From Limonium bicolor (taxonomy: Eukaryota; Streptophyta; Magnoliopsida; Caryophyllales; Plumbaginaceae): a stretch of DNA of 64,000 bases. Within the stretch, counting starts at the first letter, position 1; every line of letters begins with the position of its first letter. The stretch spans positions 89,956,300-90,020,299 of the forward strand of contig CM041777.1 in assembly GCA_023374045.1 (NCBI GenBank). The letters are read 5' to 3'. Under the pieces are notes generated by a model. That model was given only the letters and a program-made list of their open reading frames with translations. It had not been told where the DNA came from and ran no database searches. A program made the translations under genes and the position numbers. Shown here piece by piece: positions 22,281 to 34,755 of the stretch.

Positions 22281-24245
22281 ACAAGTTTGAGGTTTTTTTA
22301 TTTTGTGAAAGAGGAAGACTTGTTTACGCATTTGCTTAATTTCGTTTTGGTTTGTGATTTATAAGGTTCCTAAGAGCTTCTCAGGGTTAAATTCACACGA
22401 TAAGTACTTGTTGGCAAGCTTGTAGAAGATGCCAAATATAAGCATGTTGCAGTTACGAATCCTGTGGAACGGGCTTCCCCGAGAGTTTGTGACCTGAAAC
22501 CTCATTTGCAGGGGCATCATAGATCAAATTATGATTTTAGTGATTATGTGTACCTTCATATTATATCTATCTTGTTTACATGTGTAATAAGTTATGTAGT
22601 CCTTGGTGGTGAAACTTTATTATTGTTGGGGCGTTTTGCCCTCTCCAAAGCTTCCGTGATAGTACCTTTTGTTGAGGAAGATCTGTTTGAGAAGGGAAGG
22701 AAGAATATGATATCTTATGAACTATTCCTATTTGCATAATCATTATTCATGGCTTTACCACAAAAACACACAAACAGGATCAATCACAATTCCGTCCTTT
22801 TAAGTCTATCCTTAGTAGCCGCCTTACTCAAGGTAACGAGCCACCAATTGCATCAGAATTTCAGGACATCGAATTAATGCCTTATGACTTCCTCGCACAC
22901 TGGAATCATGTCCAACTGGTCTAGACTGGAATACAATCTCTAAGTTTTGTTTCTCTCTCCCGTCTGAAACAATACCAATAACACCAACTTTAATCCCCTT
23001 TCATTTGGTTCCATCTCTTAGGCTCAAGGAATTGATTTAGTAACTAGACACCACTCCATCTAAACAGGCGTAATGATGATGATGAGTCAACTACCACACC
23101 ACTAGAGGTTAGTCATCACTGCCTTGTTCCATGATAAAATCTTTTTAAAACCACCTTGCCCTTTTGGTCTGCATATACTCTCTCATTACACATGGCAGTA
23201 TCTTTTACTAATAGCCACTCCAGTCTATTTTAATCTCCTGAAAATAGTCTATAGTCTTTTAACCTCGGAACTAGAGAGGATGAAAGTCATTGCTCAAAAT
23301 CTATGAATTCCATATAAGACGTTTTTAATCAGTTGTCATTTCCCTACTTAACTATGCTTATTGAATGAACGGTGAATGATTCTAGCAGTCATTATTGTAG
23401 TCCACTCTTCATGATCACTAACCTTCAGTTGGTGGCTAAAGACTCCAGGATGACGGATAGACATGCTTCTTGAAACTGGAGTAGTTGACATATCAGTGAT
23501 TTTGTGTACTTATCAGCTGCTCTAAAGAACACACTGCATTTTTGCATTAAATCCTTAGGCATATGATACAATAGAAATTGAAATGTTTTAAGAGTTGGGT
23601 TAAAAAGCATAAGATACTCTGGATCACCTTTACAAAACGCCAAGAGCCATCAACAAAAACCATATGAGTATGTTTTGGCTTGTTGCACCTAGGATGAAAT
23701 CTAATCTCATCATAACTACCCCCTCCATATAACAATCTCATCAAGTATTATATACAATTCCGAAATGAAAACACCAGAGAGGATCTTCTTAGTCCTCTCA
23801 CACCCTTGACAAACCAAAACGTCTACCATTGATAATGAAATAACAAGGGTGGTAATGCACAATTCATTCTTGAAGAGTTAGTTTTGAAGCATTGACATGA
23901 AGATTTCAAGTCTGAAAAATTCTAATCTGGACGGATTGAGGTTTTATGAAGAACTGAAGTTTTGAAGAAGTTTCTTCTTTATGATTTTTGCCTCAATCTA
24001 TACATTCAGTACGTATTAGTTTGGATAGTGAAATAAATCCACATCGGTACGGCCCATATGTATGTTGCCCTTATTAGGTATGGTTTACTAACTCTACATG
24101 GCATTTTTGTTGTGCCCCAATTTTTTTTGTTTTTTTCTTTTGTTTTTAATTCACAAAGGAAGTTAAAAAAAAAACATTTCTGATTGTTATGATATCAGTT
24201 TCGGAAAGAAGAATATTTTGTATGGTTTTATTATCAGTCAAAATG
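22281..24245. other. Downstream of NUS1; possible decayed gene fragment on the minus strand
   Basis: The first few hundred bases are the likely NUS1 3' region. On the minus strand at about 23744-23430, two overlapping frames would join with one base change into a stretch containing 'HMVFVDGSWRF' and 'KGDPEYLMLFNPTLKTFQF'. This looks protein-like, perhaps from an F-box-associated or similar domain, but I cannot assign a family. The rest (22750-23420 and 23760-24245) shows nothing I can support. Confidence 0.3.
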
Positions 24246-26661
24246 AATTACTAATTTCCTTTTCTTCTTTTCTTATTAAATTCTATTCATTATGTATTTC
24301 CTCTCATTCCTGATTTTTTTTTCACGGTGATTCTTCTGCGCTCTCAACTTCCGTCTTTCTTCTCGTTCCCAACCCTCCCTTTGCTCTTCTCTCTTCACCT
24401 TCCGCTTCCCCTTTCTCCATTTTAATTCTCCGTCGCTTGTTCGTTGGTCTGGTTCTTGGGGATGGACTGCTAGTTGGCTGTTCTTCAGGTTTGTGTTTTT
24501 GTAATTGAAATTTCTATTCCTCGTTCTTCTTCCCCAATTCTGATTTAGAGGTTTCGATCTTGGTTAATTCAGTGTGTGTTCGTCAATTCGAGTGGAGATT
24601 TGAGGAGTCTGCTGAGTAGAGTCTGTAGATCTGTGCGATGCTTCGGATGTGAGGTAGGTGGTAGATGGATTTGGTGTGGGTGTGTTCACCCATGGGGATT
24701 CTAGATCTTGTTTCGTTTCTAAATGTGTTTGCTTTGATATTTGATTTCGATGTGAATCTGGATTGATTTTGATTTACGTTTTCACTCCGCTAAAACCCCA
24801 TGGTATTTTGTTCGATTGTCTACTTTGATATGGAAAGTGATATGTTAATTATAATTTTGACAAACCAGTAATCTTAATTCGGCGATTATGCTTTTGATAT
24901 AGTGGATTGCTACTACTCTCGTTCTGATTTTGTTTCCCTGTTTTCATATATATATATATATATAATTCTGTGTTTCCGAGCGACAACTACCGTTGTATTC
25001 TTTGTTTATACTGATTATAAACTATATATTTATAATCTGTGTTTTCCGATTGTCCGTTACTGTAGGTGATAAAGGGACACAATTTAAGTATGTTCACTGT
25101 AACTTATAAGTTTCGTTGAATTCTAATTTCGACACTCTCGATATTTGAATTCTACGCTTGTCGATATTTACGGTTGCTACCAATTTTAATCAAAAGTTGT
25201 TTCCTATGCCGATTTGACCTTCATCGTACATACTATTCATAAGCGTATTTGATTCTAAAAGTATTGACTTATATAATTTTGTTTGATACTTTCGATATGG
25301 GTTGTTTTTTGTACAACAGTTTTTGTTTTGGTTTTCTAGTTTTTCGGCAATTTATATACAAATGACTTATATATAAACTACTCAAATATGTAGATTGGTT
25401 AGAAGTATGGTTTCCGTTTTTCTTATGTTATAACGAAAAGATTTTGCATTCTTTATTAGAAGTATGGTTTTCGTTAAGTATTGATTATAATAAAGAATGC
25501 AAAATCTTTTCGATATAGCATAAGAAAAATGGAAACCATACTTCTAACCAATCTACATATTTAAGTAGTTTATATATAAGTCATTTGTATATAAATTGCT
25601 GAAAAACCAGAAAACCAAAACGAAAACCGTTGTACAAAAAACAACCCGAAAGTATCAAACAAAATTATAAAAGTCAATACTTTTAGAATCAAATACTAGC
25701 TTATGAATAGTATGTATGATGAAGGTAGAAACAGCGTTTGATTAAAATTGGTAGCAACCCTAAATATCGATAAGCGTATAATTCAAATATCGAGAGTGTC
25801 GAAATTAGAATTCAACGAAACCTATAAGTTACGGTGAACATACTTAAATTGTGTCCCTTTATCACCTACAGTAATGGTCAATCGGAAAACACATATTATA
25901 AATATATAGTTTCATAATCAATATAAAGCAAAGAATACAATGGTAGTTGTCGCTCGGAAAACATATATATATATATATATATATATAATCAGAACGAGAG
26001 TAGTAGCAATCCAATATATCAAAAGCATAATCGCCGAATTAAGATTACTGGTTTGTCAAAATTATAATTAACATATCACTTTCCATATCAAAGTAGACAA
26101 TCGAACAAAATACCATGGGGTTTAAGCGGAGTGAAAACACAAATCAAAATCAATCCAGATTCACATCGAAATCAAATATCAAAGCAAACACATTTAGAAC
26201 GAAACAAGATCTATAATCCCCATGGGTGAACACACACCACACCAAATCCATCTACCACCTACCTCACATCCGAAGCATCGCACAGATCTACAGACTCCAC
26301 TCAGCAGACTCCTCAAATCTCCACTCGAATTGACGAACACAGATTGAATTGACCAAGATCAAAACCTCAAAATCAGAATTGGGGAAAACCGAGGAACGGA
26401 AATATCAATTACACAAACCACAAACCTGAAGAACAGCCAACTAGCACCAGAACCCCCAGAATCCAAGAACCAGACCACGAACAAGCGACAGAGAATTTAA
26501 AATGAAGAAAGGGGAAGTTGAAGGTGGAGAGAGAAGAGCAAAGGGAGGAGAAGAAATGCGGAAGTTGAGAGCGAAGAAGAATGACCGTGAAAAGAAAATC
26601 AGGAATGAGAGGAAATAAATAATGAATAGAATTTAATAATAAGAAAGAAAAGAAATTAATA
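24246..26661. repeat. Large inverted repeat, 2.4 kb with arms of about 1.2 kb
   Basis: The sequence from about 24246 to 25455 returns as its inverse complement from about 25475 to 26661, with scattered substitutions and small indels. The inner ends, GATTTTGCATTCTTTATTA and TAATAAAGAATGCAAAATC, face each other across a loop of about 30 bases. The arms look like the 5' end of a host gene rather than a transposon. They contain a C/T-rich leader-like tract, a splice-donor-like CTTCAG|GTTTGTG (near 24485) and an AT-rich intron-like interior with a TA microsatellite. No long reading frame is present. A transcript through it would fold into a very long hairpin. Confidence 0.9.
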
Positions 26662-27315
26662 ATTCCTTTTCTAAAACCCAAAATACAATCAAATGCACTT
26701 CAAGTGCTAGAATACTATGAAAACTAATACATACTGAAGTGATCTCATACCTCTCAGAAGCTCGAAAGTCACAAAATGCTAACTCTCAGAACTGACAGAA
26801 GAACAAGGTAGAAGATTAATAAAAGGCTATGCCTGAAGGAACAGGAACACACTCAAACTCGCTGCTGATTGACAGAAGAACGTAGCAGAAATTTCTAAAG
26901 GCTCAGCCTAAAAGCCAGACAACTCTCAACTCTTGGAAGACGATCTCATCAAAAGAACCAAGCACACCTCTCGCTCACATCACACAACCCAAACACTTCT
27001 GACTAACACACAACACACAACACCAACACATCACTAAAGCTCAGAACAGAAACTCACATTGGCATCCTTTCCTAAAAGACCCGACTCCCTCAAACTCACA
27101 CTCAAAACTCAAAATACACACAGACAAACACTACGCTTCTGCTGCACTACTCTGATGGCGGACAACCACAGAGCAGACGCACAAAACAGACCCAGATAGT
27201 AAACAAATCACGCAACAGTCAACACATAGCATAAAACAGGCAAAGACACGGAAGCGTAGACATGCAGACACCCACAAACCCAGTGAAAACCAAACCTAGC
27301 TCTGATACCACTAAA
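26662..27315 (-). other. Retrotransposon leader with primer-binding site
   Basis: At 27299-27310 the minus strand reads TGGTATCAGAGC, the complement of the 3' end of plant initiator methionine tRNA. This is the standard primer-binding site of many plant LTR retrotransposons. It lies five bases inside the LTR end at 27316. The sequence continuing away from it (27298 down to about 26700) is non-coding and would be the leader before gag. No gag or pol follows, because the large inverted repeat begins at 26661. Confidence 0.7.
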
Positions 27316-28372
27316 TGTTACGACCCCAAAACCACCCTGGTTCTGAGTCCGTCACACGTCGTGCGTTTACTATCTAAGACACGCAAGGCTACACGCTAAC
27401 GAAATCCAAAACGAATAGAAACTTATTATATTAACAATAATGTTACAACTTGTCTTACATATCATAAGCGGAAGCCAATTACAAACAGAAGCTAAATACA
27501 GAAGGCTCAAAGCTGACATTACAGAGTCCAAAACCGAAAAGCCAATGCTAAAACCCAACGAAAAAGCTGAATCTCCAACCAAGAGCCAAACCTACAAATC
27601 AGACGGAAGATAGGGGTGAGCAAACCATAGCTCCGTAAGTAATAAACTTCATTAGCATAAGCATTCTCAAAACTTTTTTTACAGAACATAGCCTATATAG
27701 ATACAAGTTAGCAAATCAAATTTAGAATCAAAGTCAAACAGAAGCACCTCAAAATGATACAAAGTCAAATGCAAAGCAAAGCAAAACAGAGGTCACAAAG
27801 GTAACTTAACAGTGGAAGACTTTTACAGAAACCATAAAGCTTTTCAGAAATCGTAAGTCACATATAGACTATCAAAAGAAGAAAATAAATCATAAGCATA
27901 GTTTCTTTACAAAGCTCATTTGCAATACAAATAAATCTTCACAAAATGGAAACCATAAACCAAGGCTGACAAAACAGAGGAGACAAATGAAGCTGAAGCC
28001 ACACTCACAGAATGAGACAAAGCACAAAGCAGTGTCTCATGTCAGAAGCTCATCGCTCAAAACTGAACAGAAGCAAATCAGAATCTTATACACATCTGAA
28101 CTTATCAAAAACATAATTTTTAAGGGACCCTAGTTCAGAGCATACAGAATAGGTCATGAGATCTCAGATAACAGAACGGGTTGAAGACCCCAGATAACAA
28201 AATGAGTTCGTCGACTCCAGATACAGAATGAGTCCGTCGACTTCAGATAACAGAACGGGGGATTCCCGTGATACATATTTGAAGAACGTCATACGCAGCG
28301 CGTTACGGGATGACTCAACCTAGTCATCCACGACTCAAAGCAATAAACTAGGTCCCGAAACAAATAATTGTA
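27316..28372 (-). mobile_element. LTR-retrotransposon long terminal repeat, minus orientation
   Basis: Read on the minus strand this block ends in GGGGTCGTAACA immediately before the primer-binding site, as a 5' LTR should. Its inverse complement recurs at about 28625-29701. The outer 5' boundary near 28372 is where similarity to the other copy fades; the true LTR start may lie within the unmatched middle (28373-28624). The direct repeats GTCGACTCCAGAT (near 28205 and 28235) inside it are tandem units of about 33 bases. Confidence 0.7.
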
Positions 28373-28624
28373 TATATATATGTATATGAGCATGATTGTT
28401 CCTACGAATTCAGTAATGATTTCTTACGTCTCTTTCAGTGGTTAGTGTTAATGTTTATAAAATAGTGTCTTATTAATATTCAAATGTACGCAACATATAT
28501 GAAAAGTGACTTTTCCTTCAATGGTTTACACCAGTATTTTGTGCCATAACACCTTGTTGTTTACCGTTTATGAATATTTTGATTTAAGCAGGTAGTGCCT
28601 TTACGTATGTGCATATGAACTTTG

Positions 28625-29701
28625 TGATTATGATTTTGTAAATGATTTGTTTTGGGATCTAGTTTATTGTTTTCTGAGCTGTGGATGACTGGGTCGAGTT
28701 CCCGTAGCGCGGTGCGTAGGACGTCCTTCTGTATCTGTATCACGGGCATCCCCCGTTCTGTTATCTGGAGTCGACGGACTCATTTTGTATCTGGAGTCGA
28801 CGGACTCATTCTGTTATTTGGGGTTCTTCAGACCCGTTCTGTTATCTGAGATCTCATGACCTATTATGTATGCTCTGAACTAGGGTCCCTTAAAAACTAT
28901 ATTTTTGATAACGTTCAGATGTGTATAAGATTCTGATTTGCTTCTGTTCAGTTTTGAGTGATGGCAGCTTCTGACATGAGACACTGCTTTGTGTTTTGTC
29001 TCATTCTGTGAGTGTGGCTTCAGCTTTGTTTTGTCTCCTCTGTTTTGTCATCCTGGTTTATGGTTTCCGTTTGTGAAGATTAGATTTGTATTGCAATTGA
29101 GCTTTGTAAAGAAACTATGTTTATGATTTATTTCCTTCTTTTGATAGTCTATATGTGACTTACGATTTCTGAAAAGCTTTATGGTTTCTGTAAAAGTCTT
29201 CCACTGTTAAGTTACCTTTGTGACCTCTGTTTTGCTTTGTTTTGCATTTGACTTTGTATTGTTTTAAGGTGCTTCTGTTTGACTTTGATTCTAAATTTGA
29301 TTTGCTAACTTATATCTATATAAGCTATGTTATGTAAAAAAAAGTTTTGAGCATGCTTATGCTGATGAAGTTTATCACTTACTGAGTTGTGGTTTGCTCA
29401 CCCCTATCTTCCGTCTGATTTGTAGGTTTTAGCTCATGGTTGGAGATTCAGCTTTTTCGTTTGTTTTGGCTTTGGCTTTTCGGTTTTGGACTCTGTAATG
29501 TCAGCTTTGAGCCTTCTGTATTTAGCTTCTGTTTGTAATTGGCTTCCGCTTATGATATGTAAGACAAGTTGTAACATTATTGTTAATATATGAGTTTCAG
29601 TTTTGTTTTGGGTTTTGTTAGTATGTAGCCTTGCGTGTTTTAAATAGTAAACGCACAACGTGTGACGGACTCAGAACCAAGGTGGTTTTAGGGTCGTTAC
29701 A
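28625..29701 (+). mobile_element. Second LTR copy in the opposite orientation
   Basis: This block is the inverse complement of 27316-28372, with clear substitutions. It ends GGGTCGTTACA at 29701. No primer-binding site or polypurine tract sits beside it, so it behaves as a solo or rearranged LTR facing its partner. Together they form a hairpin-capable locus of about 2.4 kb. Confidence 0.7.
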
Positions 29702-30501
29702 ATTTTCCTTTTAAATATACCATTGTATGAGGTAAGGAATTGAATTGAAGTAGATATTATCAATTTATTTGTGACTGACCCCCGCATACTAGATGCATGA
29801 CACGTGATTTGTCTACTAATTTTAGATAAGAGTATACATAATAGTGATGAGTTTTGCAGGTGCTAGTAACCAACATATAATAGTTAAATAAAAAACTCTA
29901 ATAATCTATCACTTTGACATTATCCCTCTCTCACCCAACTATCAAATAAAGCATATGAGAAATTGATAACGGCACTAAATTAATATTAAGTGTCTGGAGA
30001 AATTATGAAATTGACACAAAAATTAATAGTAAAAACTGATAAAAGCCATAGACAGACCCTGTTCTAGTCAATACAGTAGTATTTATTTTCGGCGTGTTTT
30101 CTTAATTAAACAAGATGAGATGGATTTCACACCTTTATTTCATACACACAAGAGGGTGCACGCTCTAAGAAAACAGTTCTATGAATGAAAAACGAATGTT
30201 TTAAGGCGGCACCATTTGCATCCAGAACGGGATCAAAATCAACAGATTCCATCATTATTGACAAGATGACTATGAAACTAGAGAACCAGATAACATGGCC
30301 ACTGACAAAACATCGCTTGCGTATGGAAGGTTCCAACGTTCAATACAATCATTCTACTAGTTATACAAAGTTGAGAAATGAAGACAGTATTTCAAAACCA
30401 TCGATCACAACCCATCATCTGAATTTGCACCCCAAGTTGAGTAAGGGTGGAAATGTTCCTTGATAGCTTCCTTCCTCTCACCATGCCGGTCGATTCTATG
30501 C
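29702..30501. other. Intergenic, 3' flank of PHR2
   Basis: This is AT-rich DNA without a supported gene. The part nearest 30502 (about 30130-30501) is the likely 3' untranslated region of PHR2 on the minus strand; short frames there have no family resemblance. Confidence 0.4.
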
Positions 30502-32621
30502 TTAAGCAAGGGCACCGGTGCAAGCAGTTGCTGGAGAAGTGTCAAGAGTCTTAGCAGCACTGTATTTTCTTGTTATAAATCTGAAGACCATAGAATATTT
30601 CACAATATTAGAACTCTCATGACTGATCCAACACTCAAATCTTATTTACTTTCGCAAGAAAACAATTGGAAAAAAAGGGGTAAGACATCAAACATAGAGA
30701 TGTGAACGGTGGTTTCCTAAAGGAAACGGCAAGGAGAGTATTTGGTAGCTGGGACATTGATTACTCATAATGATATCAAAAATAGGCAGTGGGATACAAA
30801 AAGAGAATGTATAACCGAGAGTCTCCTGAAACATGATCTCAGGAAAGCTTATCGTAGTAAATTACACTCATGGAGAAACTTGTAAACAGAAGTAGTCAAT
30901 TACAAACCAAAAAGAAGCTTGTAAGGTTACCTGAAGAAATCCCTCCACATCAATTCAAACATCAACCAGTTCATCCCACCATCACCATCATCTTTCCCAT
31001 TTGACGGTGCAGATATCGTCCTGTCAATCATACAATTTTCACATAAGTGCAATGAGCACAACCATTTCACAGAAAGATGGTAGTGCTTCTACTGAACAAA
31101 CAGAACAAACCACATATGTAGGGTATATAATCAATCTAACTGGATATTTGTCAATCTATATCATACCTAGAAGCGGACTTCTTCAACTCATCAAACATGG
31201 ATCTAGGAGAAAGGCATCCCATAGCAAGCCAAGGGGAAACTTTGCTAGAGAAGTTTGCGCCATAAATGCTGTCACTCCCATCCTTTGATCCCTTGGGTGG
31301 TTGAGCTTGGCATTCAGCAGCAAACTTCTTCAGCTTCTGCAAGGCTTCAGTTTCTCCTCCCTTCATGAACGCCGTAGCCCCTGGCTTAGCATCCTACACA
31401 AATGGAATAAATGAACAAATTCCCACTATGTAAATACAACAACTAGATTCATTTTCTCCTCTATCAACTGAAACAACAATTCAAGACTATGGTAAGACTA
31501 AGGATGTACCTAGCAACAAACATGTCAGGGTTTTCTTTTCATCATAGTTAGATCATACTATATGACAGATCAAGTTCAACCACGAGCTTATTAAAAAGAC
31601 AGTGCTATCATCCGAGGTTAAGAGAAGAGCAGAAACACTAACCTGGGAAACAGCCGCATCCGGACTAAGACCCAAATCAACCAATGAAGGGATCTCACCA
31701 GGCTCAACATCACCTCTAGATGGCAAAGCCTTCAACCTTTCAGGAGCATCAACAGTCTTCCTAATTTCAACACCCTTTACTTTCTCCCTAAACCCGCCAT
31801 AATTAGTCGGCATACCATCCAACTTAAACGGTAAATCATCCAAATGATAGAGCGTACTGCCCCAGAAATACTTCACTTCAACACCCTCCTCCTTCATCGC
31901 CGTCTCAATCTTACCCTCCGACTTCACTTCCTCCCTCGACACTTCACGGTGAGCAAACACTCCATCTGCCCCAATCGCCTTCGCCAATTCGACGAGAACT
32001 GTCTCCGGTTTCCCGATACGGACAATGAGGTCGGAGCCGCGGGATTGAAGGTTCTTCCTGAGATCGGTGACGGATTGGATTAGGAATGAAGCACGGTGGG
32101 GTCCAGTTTTGTCGAACCCGGATGAGGATTTGCCGTAATCGCGTGGGTCGAAGCAGTAGACGGGAGGATGGAGAGGGATTCGTTTGTGGCGGAATTGAGA
32201 CATTCGTTGTCGTGGATGCGTAGGTCGTTGCGGAACCAGACAATTGTGGCGCGACGGATTGCAGCGGAGTTGGATGGGTCTGAGGGACGACGGGGGTTGA
32301 TTGAGAGTGGGTTTTGGAGGGGGATTGCGGAGAATGAAGTGTTCTTTGAGAAACGGTGCGGGGGGTGAGTGTTGGGGGGAGGGTGAGTTGGGTCAGGGAG
32401 GAATAGATTTTGGAAGGAAGTTTGACCTTGGTGGGGGCGAGTTTGGAAGCGGTTTTTGAGTTGGAGAGGAAGTGGGTGGGGAGGATTGTGGAGAGGGAAA
32501 GGGAGATGGAGGCGGTTGGGAGTTGGAATGGAGCGGAAGCGGTAATGGCGAGCTGATTGTGGTTGTCGTTCTCGGAATTCTGGGTATCAACATTTTCGGG
32601 GTTTTTAGCGGAGGAAGCCAT
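30502..32621 (-). CDS. PHR2: PHR2-type photolyase/blue-light receptor homologue, two frame-breaking deletions
   Basis: Four exons: 32621-31643, 31393-31167, 31020-30931 and 30580-30502, all with GT/AG borders. After a Ser/Pro-rich N-terminal region that could serve in plastid targeting come 'ATIVWFRNDLRIHDNECL', 'VYCFDPRDYGKSSSGFDKTG', 'VEVKYFWGSTLYHLDDLPF', 'SSKVSPWLAMGCLSPRSMF', 'GMNWLMFELMWRDFFRF' and the C-terminal 'PATACTGALA'. This short form lacks most of the FAD-binding half of CRY-DASH proteins and matches plant PHR2. Family members are photolyase-like; their activity is poorly defined. The exons total 1375 bases. The frame shifts once between about 32400 and 32330 and again near 32165 (just before 'VYCFDP'). 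Each is explained by one missing base, giving 458 residues when compensated. Confidence 0.85.
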
Positions 32622-34173
32622 GTTTGTGGTTTTGGTTGGTGATGGAGAGTGGCGTTACAGGTACAAGACGAAGATGATGATAAAGCACAGTGCGAGTGCT
32701 CTACTTTTATTTATCCCCTGCGCGCGTGAGGGTGTTGGAGCTTCAAAACGGGAGGGTGAGAAACGAAGGAGTTGTTGGGTGTTGTTGAAAGGGGATTTTG
32801 TTTGAAAGGGGGGTTTCTAAATTGAGTGTGGATTGATGTCTTCTTTGTTGTCTCTAACTGGGTTCACCTAACACTCCTCTCCACTGAACTTTCATACCTC
32901 ACTGTGTCAAAAAAAGATGACATACTTCACAATCTTCTACTTACATGGTACATGAAGAAACTGTTAGCCAACGTTGTAGAGGTGTCTTGAATTCTATTCT
33001 TGATCTTGACGGATAGAGGTGTCGACGTAGATTCTAGTTCTGCTTGTATGAATCTATAATATTTTCTTTTTATAGTCAAAGGTACGATATAAATTTTAGT
33101 TTGTTGGTGGTCTTGTTCTGATAGTTATTACAGATGTAGTTTTTTATTGACTGTTTGTAAGGGCAGTTACTTTATTAGTTGTTGATTTATGTGTTTGTGA
33201 GTCTTAACTATGATTACTATTTTTTTATATAAATATCTTCATGTTGTTATAATTAATCATTTGAACTATATTTAGTAAATGTGGTGTTACTTATAGCTAT
33301 TATAATAGCAAATTAACAATAAGATTATCAGAATGCATTTACGTGAGCAAAAATATAACCAGAGATGTAGGCCTACAAGCTGAGGCAGTCAACATAGATT
33401 CAACTTGTGAAGTTGATTTTTATTTTAAAAAAATTTATATAGTAGTGGATGAATATGGATTTCCTGAGTTTGATCGATGAATTTTCAATTACTTAAGGAA
33501 AGGGTTCTAGAGAACTAGATTTAAATTTCAAAAATTGGCCTTTAGCCATGTTTTAATGTCAACTAAATTCTTTTCTTTGTGTCGCTTGTTGTCTTTTGTG
33601 CTAAACTTAAGCATAATCATCAAATTAGCAACATCTATGAAATTACCTTCAACTAAAAGGCTGTTTTTATACATGTAATTAGGATATCCTTACATAGACT
33701 TTAACCAAACAATACCTGAAGGTTGGGGTCCCTATGGTATGGTGAGAGTTGTATAGGGACTCACTTGCACACTCTTAAACCCATCGTTTGAGATGGCCAC
33801 TCGATACTTAACTAGGCAAGTTATTAGAGGCATTCCTTAGAGTATGTCAAATAGTAATAATATACTGTAATAACATTGTGTCATAATATAAAACAACTTA
33901 ATTAACAGCACAACACATGTATGCTAAAATATATGTCCTAATCACGTGGCAATATTTTTTTAGTGGAATTGTTAAAAATAACAATGAATAAAAAAACAGA
34001 AAAATTACGATTAAAATTACAGTTTCTAGAATCGATTCGTTTCAAGCCTAAATATGAACAAAATAAGATATCGATTAGACTATAGAAGTAGAGAGCTATC
34101 CCATATCCTAAAATTGGATTCAGTACTTCTCAAACAAGATTATGGGGGTGGAGATCAAGATTATTGAGATAGT
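32622..34173. other. Upstream region of PHR2 and intergenic DNA
   Basis: The part next to PHR2 contains an ATAAATAAAAG on the minus strand at about 32705-32716, a weak candidate TATA element 85-95 bases from the start codon. From 32850 to 34173 the sequence is AT-rich with no supported gene or clear repeat. Confidence 0.35.
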
Positions 34174-34181
34174 GGTGAGAC

Positions 34182-34747
34182 TAGGCATGTCAAACGGGTT
34201 ATTCGTTCGGGTTTTGGGTCATATCTTTTCGGGTCAATATCCGTTTAGGTCATTAAACTTTCGGGTCATTTCGGGTTCGGGTCATTCGGGTTCGGGTCAT
34301 TTCGGGTTCGGGTTGTAATAGTGTCAGATAGAATCAGTTTCGGTTATTTCGGGTCATGGTTAATATTTTTGACAAAATTATAATATAAATATATACCTAA
34401 TTTCTATAAGAATATACAACATATAGATTGCAGAACTTTCAATACAATGCCTAATCTGAATTTCATTCGGATATACTAAGTCTAAATCAATTTTTTTGTC
34501 ATATTTATTTGGGTTATTCAGGTTTGGGACAATTTATGGTCACTATTATTTTATGTTATTCGAGTTTGGCTAATTTTTAATTACTATTATTTCGGGTCAT
34601 TTCGGGTTATAAATTTTTCAGGTCATTTCGAGTTTTACCCAATCGGGTTTCGGGTTTATTATATTTAAATATTTTCGGATTCGGTCGGATTTCGGGTTCG
34701 GATAAAACGGACGGATTTTCGGGTTGGATCAAATTTTGACAGCTCTA
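34182..34747. mobile_element. hAT-type MITE with TTCGGGT-repeat interior
   Basis: The ends are TAGGCATGTCAAA and, in reverse complement, TAGAGCTGTCAAAA, flanked by a perfect 8-bp duplication GGTGAGAC (34174-34181 and 34748-34755). The interior starts and ends with degenerate TTCGGGTCATTTCGGGT repeats around an AT-rich core. No protein is encoded. The terminus TAGxxxTGTCAAA is typical of hAT MITEs. Confidence 0.9.
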
Positions 34748-34755
34748 GGTGAGAC

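Noticed and set aside
29434..29658. Minus-strand frame, and its mirror at 27370-27582
   Set aside because: Both lie inside the non-coding LTR copies; the two mirrored frames differ by several changes and no gag or pol motif is present.
30502..32621. CRY-DASH (CRY3) or full photolyase assignment
   Set aside because: The gene ends with the short PHR2-type C terminus straight after the 'MWRDFFRF' motif; most of the FAD-binding half is not encoded downstream.
32393..32621. Proline/serine-rich alternative frame over PHR2 exon 1
   Set aside because: It carries no photolyase motif; the composition follows from the C/T-rich coding sequence of the transit-like region.
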